From assembly GCF_014837245.1 (NCBI RefSeq), contig NZ_JACYFU010000002.1, positions 930,001 to 994,000 on the forward strand: a stretch of DNA of 64,000 nt, given 5' to 3'. Source of the DNA: Devosia oryzisoli. GTDB lineage: Bacteria > Pseudomonadota > Alphaproteobacteria > Rhizobiales > Devosiaceae. Below, piece by piece: positions 19,647 to 29,590 of the stretch. Made by a program: the position numbers and the translations under genes. The notes beneath the pieces were generated by a model. It worked only from the letters and a program-made list of their open reading frames with translations. It ran no database searches and was not told the DNA's origin. Every line of letters begins with the position of its first letter. The stretch's first letter is position 1.

Positions 19647-21511
19647 CCGGTCGCTGCAACCAGTTCGAAAAGGATGTGGCGCGCGCGCGCCTCGTCATTC
19701 GCTTCCAGCGCCGAACTCAGCGCCGCGAGCGAGGTGGAGATATCCACCGGCACTTCGCGCGAGGCTGCGCGCATGATCTTGGCGTGCTCGGTGACCTGTG
19801 CGGAACTCGCATCGTAGAAAAGTTCTTCATAGAGCTTCTCGCCTGGGCGCTTGCCCGTCACGACGATTTCAATGTCGCCGCCAGGATTGGCCTCACTGCG
19901 CACCGTCAACCCCGCGAGCCGGACCATGTTCTCCGCGAGTTCGGAGATGAGCATGGGCTCCCCCATGTCGAGCAGAAACACGTCGCCGCCGCGCGACAAT
20001 GCGCCGGCCTGCACGATCAGTTCTGCGGCCTCCTCGATGGACATGAAGTAGCGCGTCATTGCCGCGTCCGTCAGTGTCACCGGGCCACCATTGGCTATTT
20101 GCTTCTTGAACAGCGGCACGACAGAACCGTTGGAGCCTAGGACGTTGCCAAACCGAACGGCACAGAACTGTTGTCCCGTGCCTCGCTCCCCGGCGCGAGC
20201 AGCCACATCGCCTACGATCAGTTCCGCCCAGCGCTTGGTGGCGCCCATCACGTTGGTCGGGCGAACGGCCTTGTCAGTCGAAATCAGCACAAAGTGTTCG
20301 ACGCCTTGCGCGAACGCGGACTCGGCCACAGTGGCCGTGCCGAAAACATTGTTCTTTATGCCCTCAAGGGCATTAGCCTCGACTAGTGGCACGTGCTTGT
20401 GTGCGGCAGCGTGGAAAACAACCTGAACGTCGTTACGTCTAAGAGCCTCGTCTATCCGGGTTGGATCGGCTACCGAACCCAATACTGGGACCACGATGAG
20501 ATCTGGAACCTCGGCCAACTGCTGCTCGATTTGATAGAGAGCGAATTCATTGGCTTCAAGAAGCACAAGTCGCTGGGGCTTCCATAGCGCGATCTTGCGA
20601 CACAATTCTGAACCAATTGAGCCACCTGCACCGGTCACCATTATGGATCGTCCAACCACAAGCTGCCGAATTAGCGTCGGGTCGGGAGGCACGGACGATC
20701 GGCCCAGCAATTCGACGACGTCGATTTCCTTGATCTGACTGACTAGGTATTTCCCGGTCACAAGGTCAACGATGGAAGGCAAAGCGCGTATCTTGAGACC
20801 ATAAGTCCCCACAGACGCGACGATCTCTTTGCGTCTTTGTGCAGTCAATGACGGGATGGAAAGAATGACATCGCTAACGCCATACTCACTCGCCAAGTCG
20901 CCTAATCGCTCAGGCGCGTACACTTTTATGCCACCAATTTCACGACGGTGCAGGAGGCGGTTGTCATCGAGAAATCCGGCAATTCGATGCGTGCTACGGA
21001 GCGACTGGGCCAGTTGCAGGCCTGCGTCGCCCGCGCCGTATATAACAACGGCCTTTTGCTCGACCAGCTTCTTATCAAAGTGAGGCAAGAAGGCCCATTT
21101 CGCAGCGAACCGGCTACCAGCGATAATGAAGGTACCTATTCCCAAGTAGATAATGGGAACAGAACGAGGGACCACTATATGGAAGGCGATCTGTGACAAA
21201 AAGATCAACACCACCCATACCATGACTGCCAGAAGCATCGCACGTAGAATGGTCCACATCGCGCGCTCAGGCAGGTAACGAACGATAGCGCGATAGAGCC
21301 CAAGTCGGATAAAAACTGGAATTGTAATCAACGGGGCAGATACAATAACCCATATTTGCCCTACGGTTCCAGGGAAATAGAATCCGTCATATCTGAGAGA
21401 AAAACCAGCCCATAGCGATAGGCACAGCGCAAAAAAATCGAAGACTACAAGTATTGCCTGCTTATAGCGGCGCGGCAGCGACAAAATTTGTGCGCGAGCG
21501 CGGTCTATCAT
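19643..21511 (-). CDS. pglF: UDP-GlcNAc 4,6-dehydratase, membrane form (PglF/WbpM/CapD-like)
   Basis: About 622 aa. Four N-terminal membrane helices (ILVVFDFFALCLSLWAGFSL and others) are followed by a first CoA-binding-like domain (AVVIYGAGDAGLQLAQSL) and a catalytic SDR domain with MVTGAGGSIGSELCRKIAL. The second part also has HAAAHKHVPLVE and ISTDKAVRPTNVMGATKR, the WbpM/PglF version of the SDR active site where Met replaces Tyr. It removes water from UDP-GlcNAc to give the 4-keto-6-deoxy intermediate for pglE and pglD. I prefer the ATG at 21511 over the in-frame TTG at 21535. Confidence 0.88.
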   Translation of the reverse strand: MIDRARAQILSLPRRYKQAILVVFDFFALCLSLWAGFSLRYDGFYFPGTVGQIWVIVSAPLITIPVFIRLGLYRAIVRYLPERAMWTILRAMLLAVMVWVVLIFLSQIAFHIVVPRSVPIIYLGIGTFIIAGSRFAAKWAFLPHFDKKLVEQKAVVIYGAGDAGLQLAQSLRSTHRIAGFLDDNRLLHRREIGGIKVYAPERLGDLASEYGVSDVILSIPSLTAQRRKEIVASVGTYGLKIRALPSIVDLVTGKYLVSQIKEIDVVELLGRSSVPPDPTLIRQLVVGRSIMVTGAGGSIGSELCRKIALWKPQRLVLLEANEFALYQIEQQLAEVPDLIVVPVLGSVADPTRIDEALRRNDVQVVFHAAAHKHVPLVEANALEGIKNNVFGTATVAESAFAQGVEHFVLISTDKAVRPTNVMGATKRWAELIVGDVAARAGERGTGQQFCAVRFGNVLGSNGSVVPLFKKQIANGGPVTLTDAAMTRYFMSIEEAAELIVQAGALSRGGDVFLLDMGEPMLISELAENMVRLAGLTVRSEANPGGDIEIVVTGKRPGEKLYEELFYDASSAQVTEHAKIMRAASREVPVDISTSLAALSSALEANDEARARHILFELVAATG

Positions 21512-21688
21512 TTTATATTTCCGTAGTCTTTGCAATCGTCCTCACGATCGCTGTGCTAGGCAACCGATGATCGGCGGCTCCGATTAGCATAGAAGAGTTC
21601 TCATGTCATGTCTGAGTGGAGCCCCTAGACGCGCGCAAAATTTGTAAGAAGCGGGTTCGCTCCGACACGTCCCAGCAGGGAACAGTGA

Positions 21689-22156
21689 CTACGCCCAGAC
21701 GTCGAGATCGAGATTTTCCACATAGCGCGCCACGACAATCGTCCATTCGTCGACCATCACCCTCCCATCCTCATGACCTGCAGAACACCGCGACCATTGA
21801 GCACCAATTGCTGTCCGGCACCCACGCGAAGCGAATGGCCGGAAACTTTGGTTGATCCTCCTGTCTGCAACTCCGCGCGTTTGGAGAGCTTCTTGAGCAC
21901 CGGCCGATGGTGAGAGGATCGAGGTATCTCCATGATCGCCCGTCCGGGACTGGGATGATCGGGCGACCGGGCCATGAGGTCACCGAGTCTAGCCGAACCC
22001 GTCTCGTCGATCGCGGCAAGGATGGCGATCTGACTGTCGACACTAAGACGCGGATCGGCGACGAGCCCTTAGGGCCATGACCGACCGGGTGTGGAGGATA
22101 TCGCTCGAAGCGATCTTGCGGGCGGGCGCATCAGCGCCCAAAATGGCATCAGCCAT
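21689..22156 (-). pseudogene. Degenerate tyrosine recombinase (integrase) fragment
   Basis: An ATG at 22156 with a strong AGGAG site opens MADAILGADAPARKIASSDI but stops after about 37 codons. In the neighbouring frame the reading continues as RLSVDSQIAILAAIDETG, SHHRPVLKKLSKRAEL and VSGHSLRVGAGQQLVLNG, where HSLR is the His-x-x-Arg box of tyrosine recombinases. Where MGGW is expected, a stop intervenes, then ARYVENLDLDVW supplies the nucleophile Tyr in yet another frame. At least two lesions make it non-functional. The first about 37 residues are not typical of integrases and may be a join. Confidence 0.6.
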
Positions 22157-23010
22157 TGGGTGTCTCCTGTGTGAGCAGTGAGTACCCTTGGCTAGGCTGG
22201 CAAGGTGTTAGCGCACCTTGCAAGCCGCCTCTGGTGCGCCTGAACGAACCAGCGCTTCATAGGGAGACCCGGCCTCGGGGCCGGCCCGGAATTGGACCGA
22301 CGCTGATCAGGAGAGCCAACGTTCTTCGTCCTATCAACGGCAATGCTTGTGCTTTGTTCTCAGGACTAAGGCGCCTCGAGGATGGTTCGGCGACTTGCCA
22401 GGGACCGGCCAGTGATTGCGCAATTCTAGCCCCTTGGACAGGCCGGGTTTCCCGCAAATGATCGATAACGCCGGTCCATAGCCTAGCTTCAGCTGTTAGG
22501 CACATGCTGACCGTTGAATTGCCTGGTCTCAAAGCCTTTCAGATCTGTGGCTGCGATCATGATCGCTCAGTATCTGGCGTACGAGCCGCCTTGCGTCTTC
22601 AAAGGTCGTCGAATGCCCCTATTTGCGCGACGAAAACTCGTTCGGCAAATTTCGCAAGCCGTTCGAGCCGATCAACCAGTTCCATGAGCTTGTGAGAGCG
22701 ACGCCATGTGATGTCGAAAACCGGTCAGGCGGGATACAGGGACAACCCGTCGAATGTCTGAGGCACCAATAGCCTGAATTCCAGATTGGGCCCCTGTTTG
22801 CCGACCCCATCGGGGCCAGCAGCCTCTAACGGCTGCATCAACATGCCGGACGGAAGATTGCACCCGACCAATGCGCCAGACCGCCGACCGGCTGGTCGGA
22901 CCGGTCCTGTTCGAGGCTCGGCAAAAACACCACCACCGCTCGTATCCGTCGTCCCCGTGAAAGCGGGAAGGAGTACAGAAAGCGGATTGAGAAATGGAAC
23001 CCGGACCCGC
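22157..23010. other. Decayed region without recognisable genes
   Basis: About 0.85 kb with no intact gene I can support. A perfect 8-bp stem with a 6-base loop lies at 22200-22221 (GCAAGGTG/CACCTTGC). A short coding-looking stretch on the minus strand near 22515-22696 (MELVDRLERLAKFAERVFVA, then EDARRLVRQILSDHDR after a frameshift) may be the relic of a small accessory gene. The rest reads as eroded mobile-element DNA between the integrase and primase remnants. Confidence 0.5.
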
Positions 23011-23082
23011 GGTAACACGGTAACAGAGGTAACAGCTGCCGTGGCCGTGGCGTGGGCGGGTTACCAGGTTACCGCTGTTATC
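23011..23082. repeat. Symmetric GGTAACA repeat array (three direct, three inverted)
   Basis: GGTAACA occurs at 23011, 23019 and 23028. The opposite orientation (GGTTACC, GGTTACC, TGTTATC) follows at 23059, 23067 and 23076. Both halves have the same 8- and 9-bp steps, and the centre is near 23046. The right half overlaps the last codons of the broken DUF927 gene. It could fold as a long imperfect hairpin and act as a terminator, or be a protein-binding array of a former replication or transfer module. Confidence 0.55.
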
Positions 23083-25318
23083 TCGGGTCCAGATCGATGA
23101 TGTAGAATTTCTGCAGCTTACCGCCCGGCGGCCGTGCCGGCGCATGCCTTAGCATCCCGATGCGGATCAACTCGCCTTTCATGCAAAGGGCCGGGATCTG
23201 GCCACACAAGGCGCGCCATCCCTCGGGCAGAAGGTAGGCCACGTGCGGCCTGGCGCGGATATAACCCAACACGGTCCCCGGCCTCTCTCCGGCCTCCCAA
23301 GGCGTCAGCATGCCGATATTCAGCTCCAACCAGAACCGCGCCACTTCAACAGGAGAGACCGGCCGGTGCTGGACACGCGCCTTATGCCAGTCCCATGCGC
23401 AGACGGCCACGCCCGCCATGCCGCTGCCTTCCGACCACGGCAGCACCCCAAATCTGCTGGCCACCTCGCAGGCGGCGGCGAGCAATCCCAGGTTGGAAAA
23501 GACCCGGCGGGTGATGCCATCCGCATCGTCAGGGAGATGGTCCGCGATGAAGCGCTCACGATAGGTGGCCAGCAAGGCCCGGGACCGATCGGCGTCCTCG
23601 GCGAGAGCCGCAACAAAGGCCTGCTCGACTTCGCCCAGCGAGGCCTCCGCGGCGCGGTTGAGATAGTCGGACAGTTCCGCACCGCTGGCATGGCCATGCA
23701 ATGTGTCGAACAATCCATGCCTCTTGCCGGCATCCGCGTTGAGATCGATCAGCCGCACCGCCTGTCCCTCGCGCATGACCGGCGCACCCGCGCGCTCGGC
23801 GATCTTGTCTTCGAGGCCGATCTCCCCCGATGACAGGAAGGTCAGTTGCCAGGTCTGGGTGGGCAGACCCCGGCCAGTACTCCCCGATCGTTCACGCCCT
23901 GCTCCATTCCCCAGCAGATATCCCGCCTATACGGCTGCATCGGGTGCGATCTGCGCGAGCTCGTCGAGGAAGAGGGTACGATGATGGTGGCGCGCCGCGA
24001 CCGCTTCCAGTCCCGCCTCGGTGGCACTCCAGGAGCGGATCTCCTTACGCGGCGGGCCATATATGGACCCAGCCACTCGAAGGCCTGTCGACTTGCCGAT
24101 GCTGGAAGGACCGCGCAGGTGAACACCAAAACTAGCCTGGCCCTGCAGCAGGCCGATGGCCAGGCCACCCAAGGCTGCGCCAACGGCAATCGTCAACCGG
24201 CTGTTGCCCTCGGCGAAAGCCGCAATGTCCCGCCGCCAGGAATCGAGCGCATGGGGCGCTGTACGCATGGCTGGCCTGAAAACTCCCTGCCGTACCGGCA
24301 GTGCACCTTTATCCGAGCCAATAGTGCCGTGCGATCCGACATAGTGATCGCCATGCCAACCACCACGGTCCACGACCATGAACCTGCGTTCGACCTGCGT
24401 TCGGGCGAGCTCGGCCACCAGCGCCGGCGCCAGATCCGGGCGAGCCAGATCGAGGCCCTGCGTCGACGAGGCGACCGATCACCTTGCGTGGATACAGGAG
24501 CATATGCTCCTCGGGCACGGTCATTTGCCGCTCGCGCCCATCACGATCACAAAACCACAGGACGCGGCGCCAGCCGACCTGCCGCTCGTCATGAGCAAGG
24601 GCAACAGCAGCGACCGGACCGCTGACCCGAGTCGATCCAAGCTTCTCAGGAGACATCAGCCAGGCACCGGAACGGCGCACGACCAAGCCTTTCGGCATTG
24701 CGACCTTGTGAAAAGCCACTATGGGGTCATCGATCCAGGAGCGGATGGCGCCTGGGCCACGAATAGCATGGAGCTCAGCCCAGCCGACATATGGGGGCGG
24801 GACGATGACCTCCTCCAGCCTATCGCCGGCGCTAGCCATCTGGCCGAAAGTGGCGACGCAATTCTGGGCGACCAGCACCTTCATCCCCGGATGCGTCGCC
24901 AGCAGCCGGTGGCGCAGATTTGCTGCATCCGCTTCAGGTGGAAGATGCAGGACACAAAGCCCAACGCCACATGTATCGCCATGGCATCCGCGAGCCCGCC
25001 TCGAACAATGATGGCCTCGGCAGCGCGGCGCAGGCTGCCCAGTAGGACCGGGGCGTCCACTGCCTTTGGGGGCCAGGCATCGCTGGCGCCCGAAGGGTCG
25101 ACAAGGCGGAGGCCGACGATGGTTTCGGAAAGATCGGACAGCGGCGCCACAACATAACGCCCGATCTGCCGGAGCATCATCGGCGGCAACCTGTGCCGCT
25201 CAAGATAGGCATGCGAAGGATCTGCGGCCGGGCAGCGCGCCCATGCAAAGGCGACGTCCGACGCGCTGTCGGCGGTAGGTGGCTCGAGGGTCAGGTCATG
25301 GTTGTAATGCGCATTCAT
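23078..25318 (-). pseudogene. TOPRIM/DUF927 primase-helicase, shattered
   Basis: On the minus strand the N-terminus (about 25318-24880: MNAHYNHDLTLE, HAYLERHRLPPMMLRQIGRY, AAEAIIVRGGLADAMAIHV) resembles a TOPRIM primase half. The middle (about 24900-24440) continues in another frame. The ATPase part follows in a third (about 24418-23927): LRGPSSIGKSTGLRVAGSIY is the Walker A region and HHHRTLFLDELAQIAPDA the Walker B of DUF927 helicases. A stop at about 23927 separates it from the C-terminus (23776-23078, VRLIDLNADAGKRHGLFDTL). Such genes start replication of integrative elements and phage-plasmids; this one has at least three lesions. Confidence 0.7.
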
Positions 25319-25579
25319 GCACGTAAGGTGAGGCCATCCCTGGCAAGGCACAAACACCGGTATCGCGACCATAGTCTTCTGCCCCCAGGTACCAAACGCT
25401 TAACGATGAGATAGGCGTTCTGGTGGACCTCGTTGGTCCGAAATGGGGCCGGTGAATGAGCAGCCGCGCGGGAGGGTGCGCGCGGTGAGATAACGGCAAG
25501 GCATCGGTCGCCACGGCTTGATTGAGGATCGCCTGGTTCAGGCGTTCCCTTTTGGCTCCTTCAACCCGGGAGCCAAACA

Positions 25580-25976
25580 ATGACCACAATTCTTTCCAAC
25601 GTCCCCGTCAGCCCGCTGAGCCAGAAGCTGATCGACGACATGAACATGCGCGACTTCTTGGTGGCGACCCAGCGCAACCACATCCGTGACTTGAGCGCTT
25701 CGCCAGCTTCCTGCGGCGACCGCCGGATACCGCGACCACCGAAGATGTTCGCCAGTTCCAGATGGCCCAGAGTGAGGCCGGCGTGCCGGTGCCCCCCATG
25801 AACAGCGTGGTCTAGGCGCTGCGGTTCTTCTTCACCAATACCCTCGATCGGCCCGATCCGGCGCGCAAGCTGGTGCGGGTGAGCCGCCCCGCAACCTGCC
25901 GGTGGTGTTGAGCCGTAACGAGGTGGCGCGTCTGCTCAACGCCACCACCAGCCTCACGCACCAAGCGGCGCTGTGA
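25580..25976 (+). pseudogene. Tyrosine recombinase N-terminal remnant
   Basis: MTTILSNVPVSPLSQKLIDD...RNHIRDLS is the SAM-like DNA-binding domain of the tyrosine recombinases often found beside IS91-type elements. A frameshift near 25697 moves reading to FASFLRRPPDTATTEDVRQF, a stop occurs at 25813, and the similarity continues as ALRFFFTNTLDRPDPARKL, then NLPVVLSRNEVARLLNATTS in a further frame. The catalytic domain is missing. It is oriented away from the broken primase gene. Confidence 0.65.
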
Positions 25977-26193
25977 CATTGGTAGGGAAGCACAACTCGC
26001 CACAGCAGACCCACGTATGGCAGCAAGCTCGGTGACGATCTTGGTCCGCCGATCCGGGATAAACCCGTAGGGAGCAACGGCCGACCACACCGAGTGCGCT
26101 CGACGCGTCATCGACCCTTGCGGCGACAAGCCTTTTGTCCCCCTCACGGGCGGGTCCGAGCGTCTTTGCCTGCGTAAGTGATCGCCGCCCCGC
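25977..26193. other. Boundary segment, no gene seen
   Basis: About 0.2 kb between the recombinase remnant and the promoter of the transport operon. No convincing gene is visible on either strand; it is probably the edge of the decayed mobile region. Confidence 0.4.
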
Positions 26194-26239
26194 TTGACAA
26201 GGCGAGGCCCCATGCGCAATCTGCTAAAGAAATTTAGCA
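26194..26239 (+). promoter_or_regulatory. Promoter with a LacI-type operator for the first sulfatase/ABC operon
   Basis: TTGACA at 26194-26199 is a perfect -35 box. At 17-bp spacing lies a weak -10 (CAATCT, 26217-26222). The perfect inverted repeat TGCTAAA-GAAA-TTTAGCA at 26222-26239 directly follows and overlaps it, where a repressor would block the polymerase. The leader to the first gene is about 200 nt. Confidence 0.5.
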
Positions 26240-26240
26240 A

Positions 26241-26262
26241 CGCCGGCAGGAGGATGCCGGCG
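26241..26262 (+). promoter_or_regulatory. Leader hairpin with a GGAGGA loop
   Basis: CGCCGGCA and TGCCGGCG form a perfect 8-bp stem with GGAGGA as the loop, just after the putative operator. No U tract follows, so it is more likely a leader structure than a terminator. The loop looks like a ribosome-binding site and is followed by a short reading frame starting at 26254 that I cannot assign. Confidence 0.35.
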
Positions 26263-26424
26263 GTGGGCGTTCAGCGGCATCGGAGGCTTCTGCCGCCACG
26301 GCTTCGGGCCGTGCGGAGGGATGTGTCGTGCTGCGTCGCCGGGGGGACTGATGGCAAACAAGGCTGATCTCAGCTGGTTCAGTGAGGCAGAGGCCACTTC
26401 GCTTTGCCCGCAGGCGGCATTCCC

Positions 26425-27390
26425 ATGCGCCGCGACGGGGGCGGAGCAATGGCGGTGAGCCGAGGGGGACGGGCGTGGCCGTTGCGAAGCCGGGGCGTGG
26501 GACGGAGTGCCTCGAGCGTCGGTGACTGGCGCGCGGCGCTAGTGTTCCTTACCCCATGGCTCCTGGGCATGGTCCTGCTCACGGCGCTGCCGATGATCGG
26601 CTCGGCGGTGCTCTCATTCACCAATTACGACCTGCTCTCGGTGCCGCGCTGGGTCGGCACGGCGAACTACCAGAGGCTGCTCACACGGGACGCGCGCTAC
26701 CTGCATTCGCTCGAGGTCACCACGGTCTATGTGCTGGTTTCGGTGCCCCTCTCGGTGACTGTTGCCCTCATCATAGCGGTGAGCCTTTCGGCGACCACGC
26801 GGCTCGCCAATTTCTTCCGCGGCGTCTTCTACCTGCCCTCGCTGTTGGGCGGCAGTGTCGCCATCGGCGTGCTTTGGCGGCAACTGTTCGGTTCGGACGG
26901 GCTGGTCAACGCGGTGCTGGGCGTGTTCGGCGCCGAGGGCACGAGCTGGATCGGCGACCCGCGTTACGCGCTCAGCACGCTCATCCTGCTCCATGTGTGG
27001 CAGTTCGGGGCGCCCATGGTGATCTTCCTCGCCGGGGTGCGACAAATCCCCAAGGAGGTCGTGGAAGCCACCATCATGGATGGCGCCAATCCGGTGCAGC
27101 GCTTCTTCCGCATCACGCTGCCGCTCCTCAGCCCGCTGATCCTGTTCAACCTCGTCATGCAAACCATCACGGCCTTCCAGGCCTTCGTGCCGGCCTATGT
27201 CATCAGCGATGGCACCGGCGGGCCGGTGGATTCGACGCTGTTCTACACGCTCTACCTCTACCTCGAGGGTTTTCGGAATTTCCGCATGGGCTACGCCATG
27301 GCGATGGCCTGGATCCTGCTCTTCATCATCGGCGCGTTCACGGCCCTGGCGTTCTGGGCGTCGCGCTTCTGGGTCCATTACGAGAGCTAG
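26425..27390 (+). CDS. Carbohydrate ABC transporter permease (MalF/UgpA type)
   Basis: About 321 aa with six membrane helices (ALVFLTPWLLGMVLLTALPM first). The EAA loop that docks on the ATPase is VEATIMDGANPVQRFFRITL, near residues 220-240. MalF-type members of the CUT1 family form the pore with a MalG-type partner, which is the next gene. The ATG at 26425 has an AGGCGG-like site 7 bases upstream; an ATG at 26449 is an alternative. It is first in a plus-strand operon of permease, permease, binding protein, sulfatase and ATPase. Confidence 0.88.
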   Translation: MRRDGGGAMAVSRGGRAWPLRSRGVGRSASSVGDWRAALVFLTPWLLGMVLLTALPMIGSAVLSFTNYDLLSVPRWVGTANYQRLLTRDARYLHSLEVTTVYVLVSVPLSVTVALIIAVSLSATTRLANFFRGVFYLPSLLGGSVAIGVLWRQLFGSDGLVNAVLGVFGAEGTSWIGDPRYALSTLILLHVWQFGAPMVIFLAGVRQIPKEVVEATIMDGANPVQRFFRITLPLLSPLILFNLVMQTITAFQAFVPAYVISDGTGGPVDSTLFYTLYLYLEGFRNFRMGYAMAMAWILLFIIGAFTALAFWASRFWVHYES

Positions 27391-27399
27391 GAGGCCGCC

Positions 27400-28251
27400 A
27401 TGACGTCGATTTCCCAGCGGTCCAGCGGCGGCCGCACCGTCCGTCTCGTTGCCCTCGTGGCCGTTGCGCTGCTGATGAGCTATCCGCTGCTCTGGCTGGT
27501 GGCCAGTTCCTTCAAGCCCGAACAGCTCATCTTCAGCGAGCCGGGCCTCATTCCCTCGAGCTTCACCTGGGCCAACTATGCGGACGGATGGACCCGGGTC
27601 GGCATCCCATTCGGGGCCTTCATGCTCAACTCGGCCGTGATCTGCATCCTCTCGATCGTGGGCAACCTCTTTTCCTGCTCGCTGGCGGCCTATGCCTTCG
27701 CGCGGTTGCAGTTCCCGTTCTCCAAGATCGCCTTCGGGCTGATGCTGGTTACCCTGATGCTGCCGTTCCACGTGACCGTGCTGCCGCAATACATCGTCTT
27801 CCAGAACCTGGGGATGGTGAATACCATCCTGCCGCTGGTGCTGCCGAAATTCTTCGCGGTCGATGCCTTCTTCATCTTCCTCCTGGTGCAGTTCATCCGC
27901 GGCGTTCCGCGCGATCTCGACCAGGCCGCGGAGATGGACGGGTGCAACAAGTACCAAATCTTTTTCTACATCATCTTCCCGATCTGCAGGCCGGCGCTGG
28001 TGCTAGTGGCCATCTTCACCTTCCTCTGGACGTGGAACGACTTCTTCTCGCAGCTAATCTATCTCAGCCAGGTGGAGCGCTACACCGCGCCGCTCGCGCT
28101 CAACCTCTTCATCGACGCCACCAGCGGGGAGTCGGCGTGGGGCATGCTGTTCGCCATGTCCGTCGTCACGCTGCTGCCGCTCTTCATTCTCTTCGTCATC
28201 TTCCAGAAACAGATTGCCGAAGGCATCGCCACGACCGGGCTGAAAGGGTGA
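27400..28251 (+). CDS. Carbohydrate ABC transporter permease (MalG/UgpE type)
   Basis: A 283-aa inner-membrane protein with six helices and the N-terminal SYPLLWLVASSFKP signature of MalG-type permeases. The EAA loop DQAAEMDGCNKYQIFFYIIF lies in the second half, and EGIATTGLKG at the C-terminus is typical of the family. A GGAGG site precedes the ATG. It starts 9 bp after its partner and completes the channel of a CUT1 importer. Confidence 0.9.
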   Translation: MTSISQRSSGGRTVRLVALVAVALLMSYPLLWLVASSFKPEQLIFSEPGLIPSSFTWANYADGWTRVGIPFGAFMLNSAVICILSIVGNLFSCSLAAYAFARLQFPFSKIAFGLMLVTLMLPFHVTVLPQYIVFQNLGMVNTILPLVLPKFFAVDAFFIFLLVQFIRGVPRDLDQAAEMDGCNKYQIFFYIIFPICRPALVLVAIFTFLWTWNDFFSQLIYLSQVERYTAPLALNLFIDATSGESAWGMLFAMSVVTLLPLFILFVIFQKQIAEGIATTGLKG

Positions 28252-28290
28252 GCCCGTGCGTCAACAAGAACCCTTGAGGAGGACTACACC

Positions 28291-29577
28291 ATGACCAAAG
28301 GACCGCGCCTGGATCGCCGCGAGGTGATCAAGCTCAGCATCGGGGGCGCCGTCGCGCTCTGGCTGGGGTCGAACATCCCCGCCTTCGCCCAGTCGACGCC
28401 CATCAAGGCGGCCTGGTATGGCGGGCAGGACACGCATGACCGCATGCAGAAGGCGCTGGCGCTGTTCACCGAGAAGAACCCCGATATTCCGGTCTCGGTG
28501 GAATTCGCCCCGTTCGGCGATTTCTATGACCGGCTGCCCGTGCAGTATTCGGGCGGCGGCGCTCCGGACATGCACCGCCACTCCATGACCTATCTGTTCG
28601 ACTATATCGAGCGCGGCCAGCTGGCCGATCTGACGCCCTTTATCGGCAGCGTCATCGATACCAGCGCGCTTTACCCCGGCGTCGTCGAGATCGGCACCAT
28701 GGGCGATACGGTCAACGCCATCGGCAACAACCAGATCGCGGTCGGGCTGTTCTACAACCAGGCCAAGCTCGACGCGGCCGGCGTCACCGGATCGCTGGAC
28801 AACCTCACCTGGGACAGCTTCCGGGAAATGGCCATCGCGCTCGGCCAGGCCGGCGGCGAGGGCCACTACGGCGTCAACGACGCCGGCGGCTTTGCGGGCC
28901 TGTTCGAAGTGTTCCTGACGCAGCGTGGCAAGTCGCTCTACGGTCAGGAAGGCGGGCTCGGCTTTGAAAAGGCCGACCTCATCGACTGGCTGACCTATTG
29001 GCAGGCCCTGCGCGCCGAGCGCGGTGCACCACCCCCAGCCGTGACGGCGGAAAGCGCCGGCTTCCAGAACGCCCCCATGGTCCGCGACCTCGCCGCCATG
29101 CAGATCGGCTGGAACCAGCAGCTCGTGTTCTTCCAGGCCCTGATGACCGAGGAGTTGGGGATCAACGCCTGCCCGAGCCTCGCGGACGGCGCCAACAACG
29201 GCCACCTGATCCGCGCGCTGGACTTCTGGGTCTGCCCCGCCCGTTCGGCCAATGTCGAGCAGTCGGCCAAGCTGATCAATTTCCTCCTCAACGACGAGGA
29301 GGCCATCGCCATCCTCGGGCTGACGCTGGGCGGTCCGGCATCGGACAAGGCAGCGGCGATCCTGGCGGAAACGTCCGACGCGCCCAGCACGAAGGTGCTG
29401 AACTATCTCAACGACCTACGCGCCGTGGCCTCGCCGGAGACGCCGCGCTGGATCAAGGGGCACGGCGAGATGGAAGCCCTGCTCGGCCGCCTCAACGGCG
29501 AAGTCGGGTTCGAGCGGACGACGCCGGAAGCGGCCGCCGATTCCTATTTCGACGAAGCCGATTTCGTCCTCGGCTGA
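28291..29577 (+). CDS. Extracellular sugar-binding protein of the first ABC importer
   Basis: A 428-aa periplasmic solute-binding protein. The N-terminus has a twin-arginine-like DRREVIKLSIGGAVALWLGS and a cleavage site after AFA. The mature part has the MalE-like fold (NPDIPVSVEFAPFGDFYDRL, YSGGGAPDMHRHSMTYLFDY). A strong GAGGAG site precedes the ATG at 28291. It captures the substrate, likely a sulfated oligosaccharide given the adjacent sulfatase, and delivers it to the two permeases. A GC-rich hairpin follows its stop. Confidence 0.88.
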   Translation: MTKGPRLDRREVIKLSIGGAVALWLGSNIPAFAQSTPIKAAWYGGQDTHDRMQKALALFTEKNPDIPVSVEFAPFGDFYDRLPVQYSGGGAPDMHRHSMTYLFDYIERGQLADLTPFIGSVIDTSALYPGVVEIGTMGDTVNAIGNNQIAVGLFYNQAKLDAAGVTGSLDNLTWDSFREMAIALGQAGGEGHYGVNDAGGFAGLFEVFLTQRGKSLYGQEGGLGFEKADLIDWLTYWQALRAERGAPPPAVTAESAGFQNAPMVRDLAAMQIGWNQQLVFFQALMTEELGINACPSLADGANNGHLIRALDFWVCPARSANVEQSAKLINFLLNDEEAIAILGLTLGGPASDKAAAILAETSDAPSTKVLNYLNDLRAVASPETPRWIKGHGEMEALLGRLNGEVGFERTTPEAAADSYFDEADFVLG

Positions 29578-29590
29578 CGCCCGAACCTCC

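Noticed and set aside
26556-28277. A 573-codon open frame across the two permease genes of the first importer
   Set aside because: It is an out-of-phase shadow caused by high GC. The translation is low-complexity Arg/Ala/His-rich, and both permeases in the other frames show clear family motifs.
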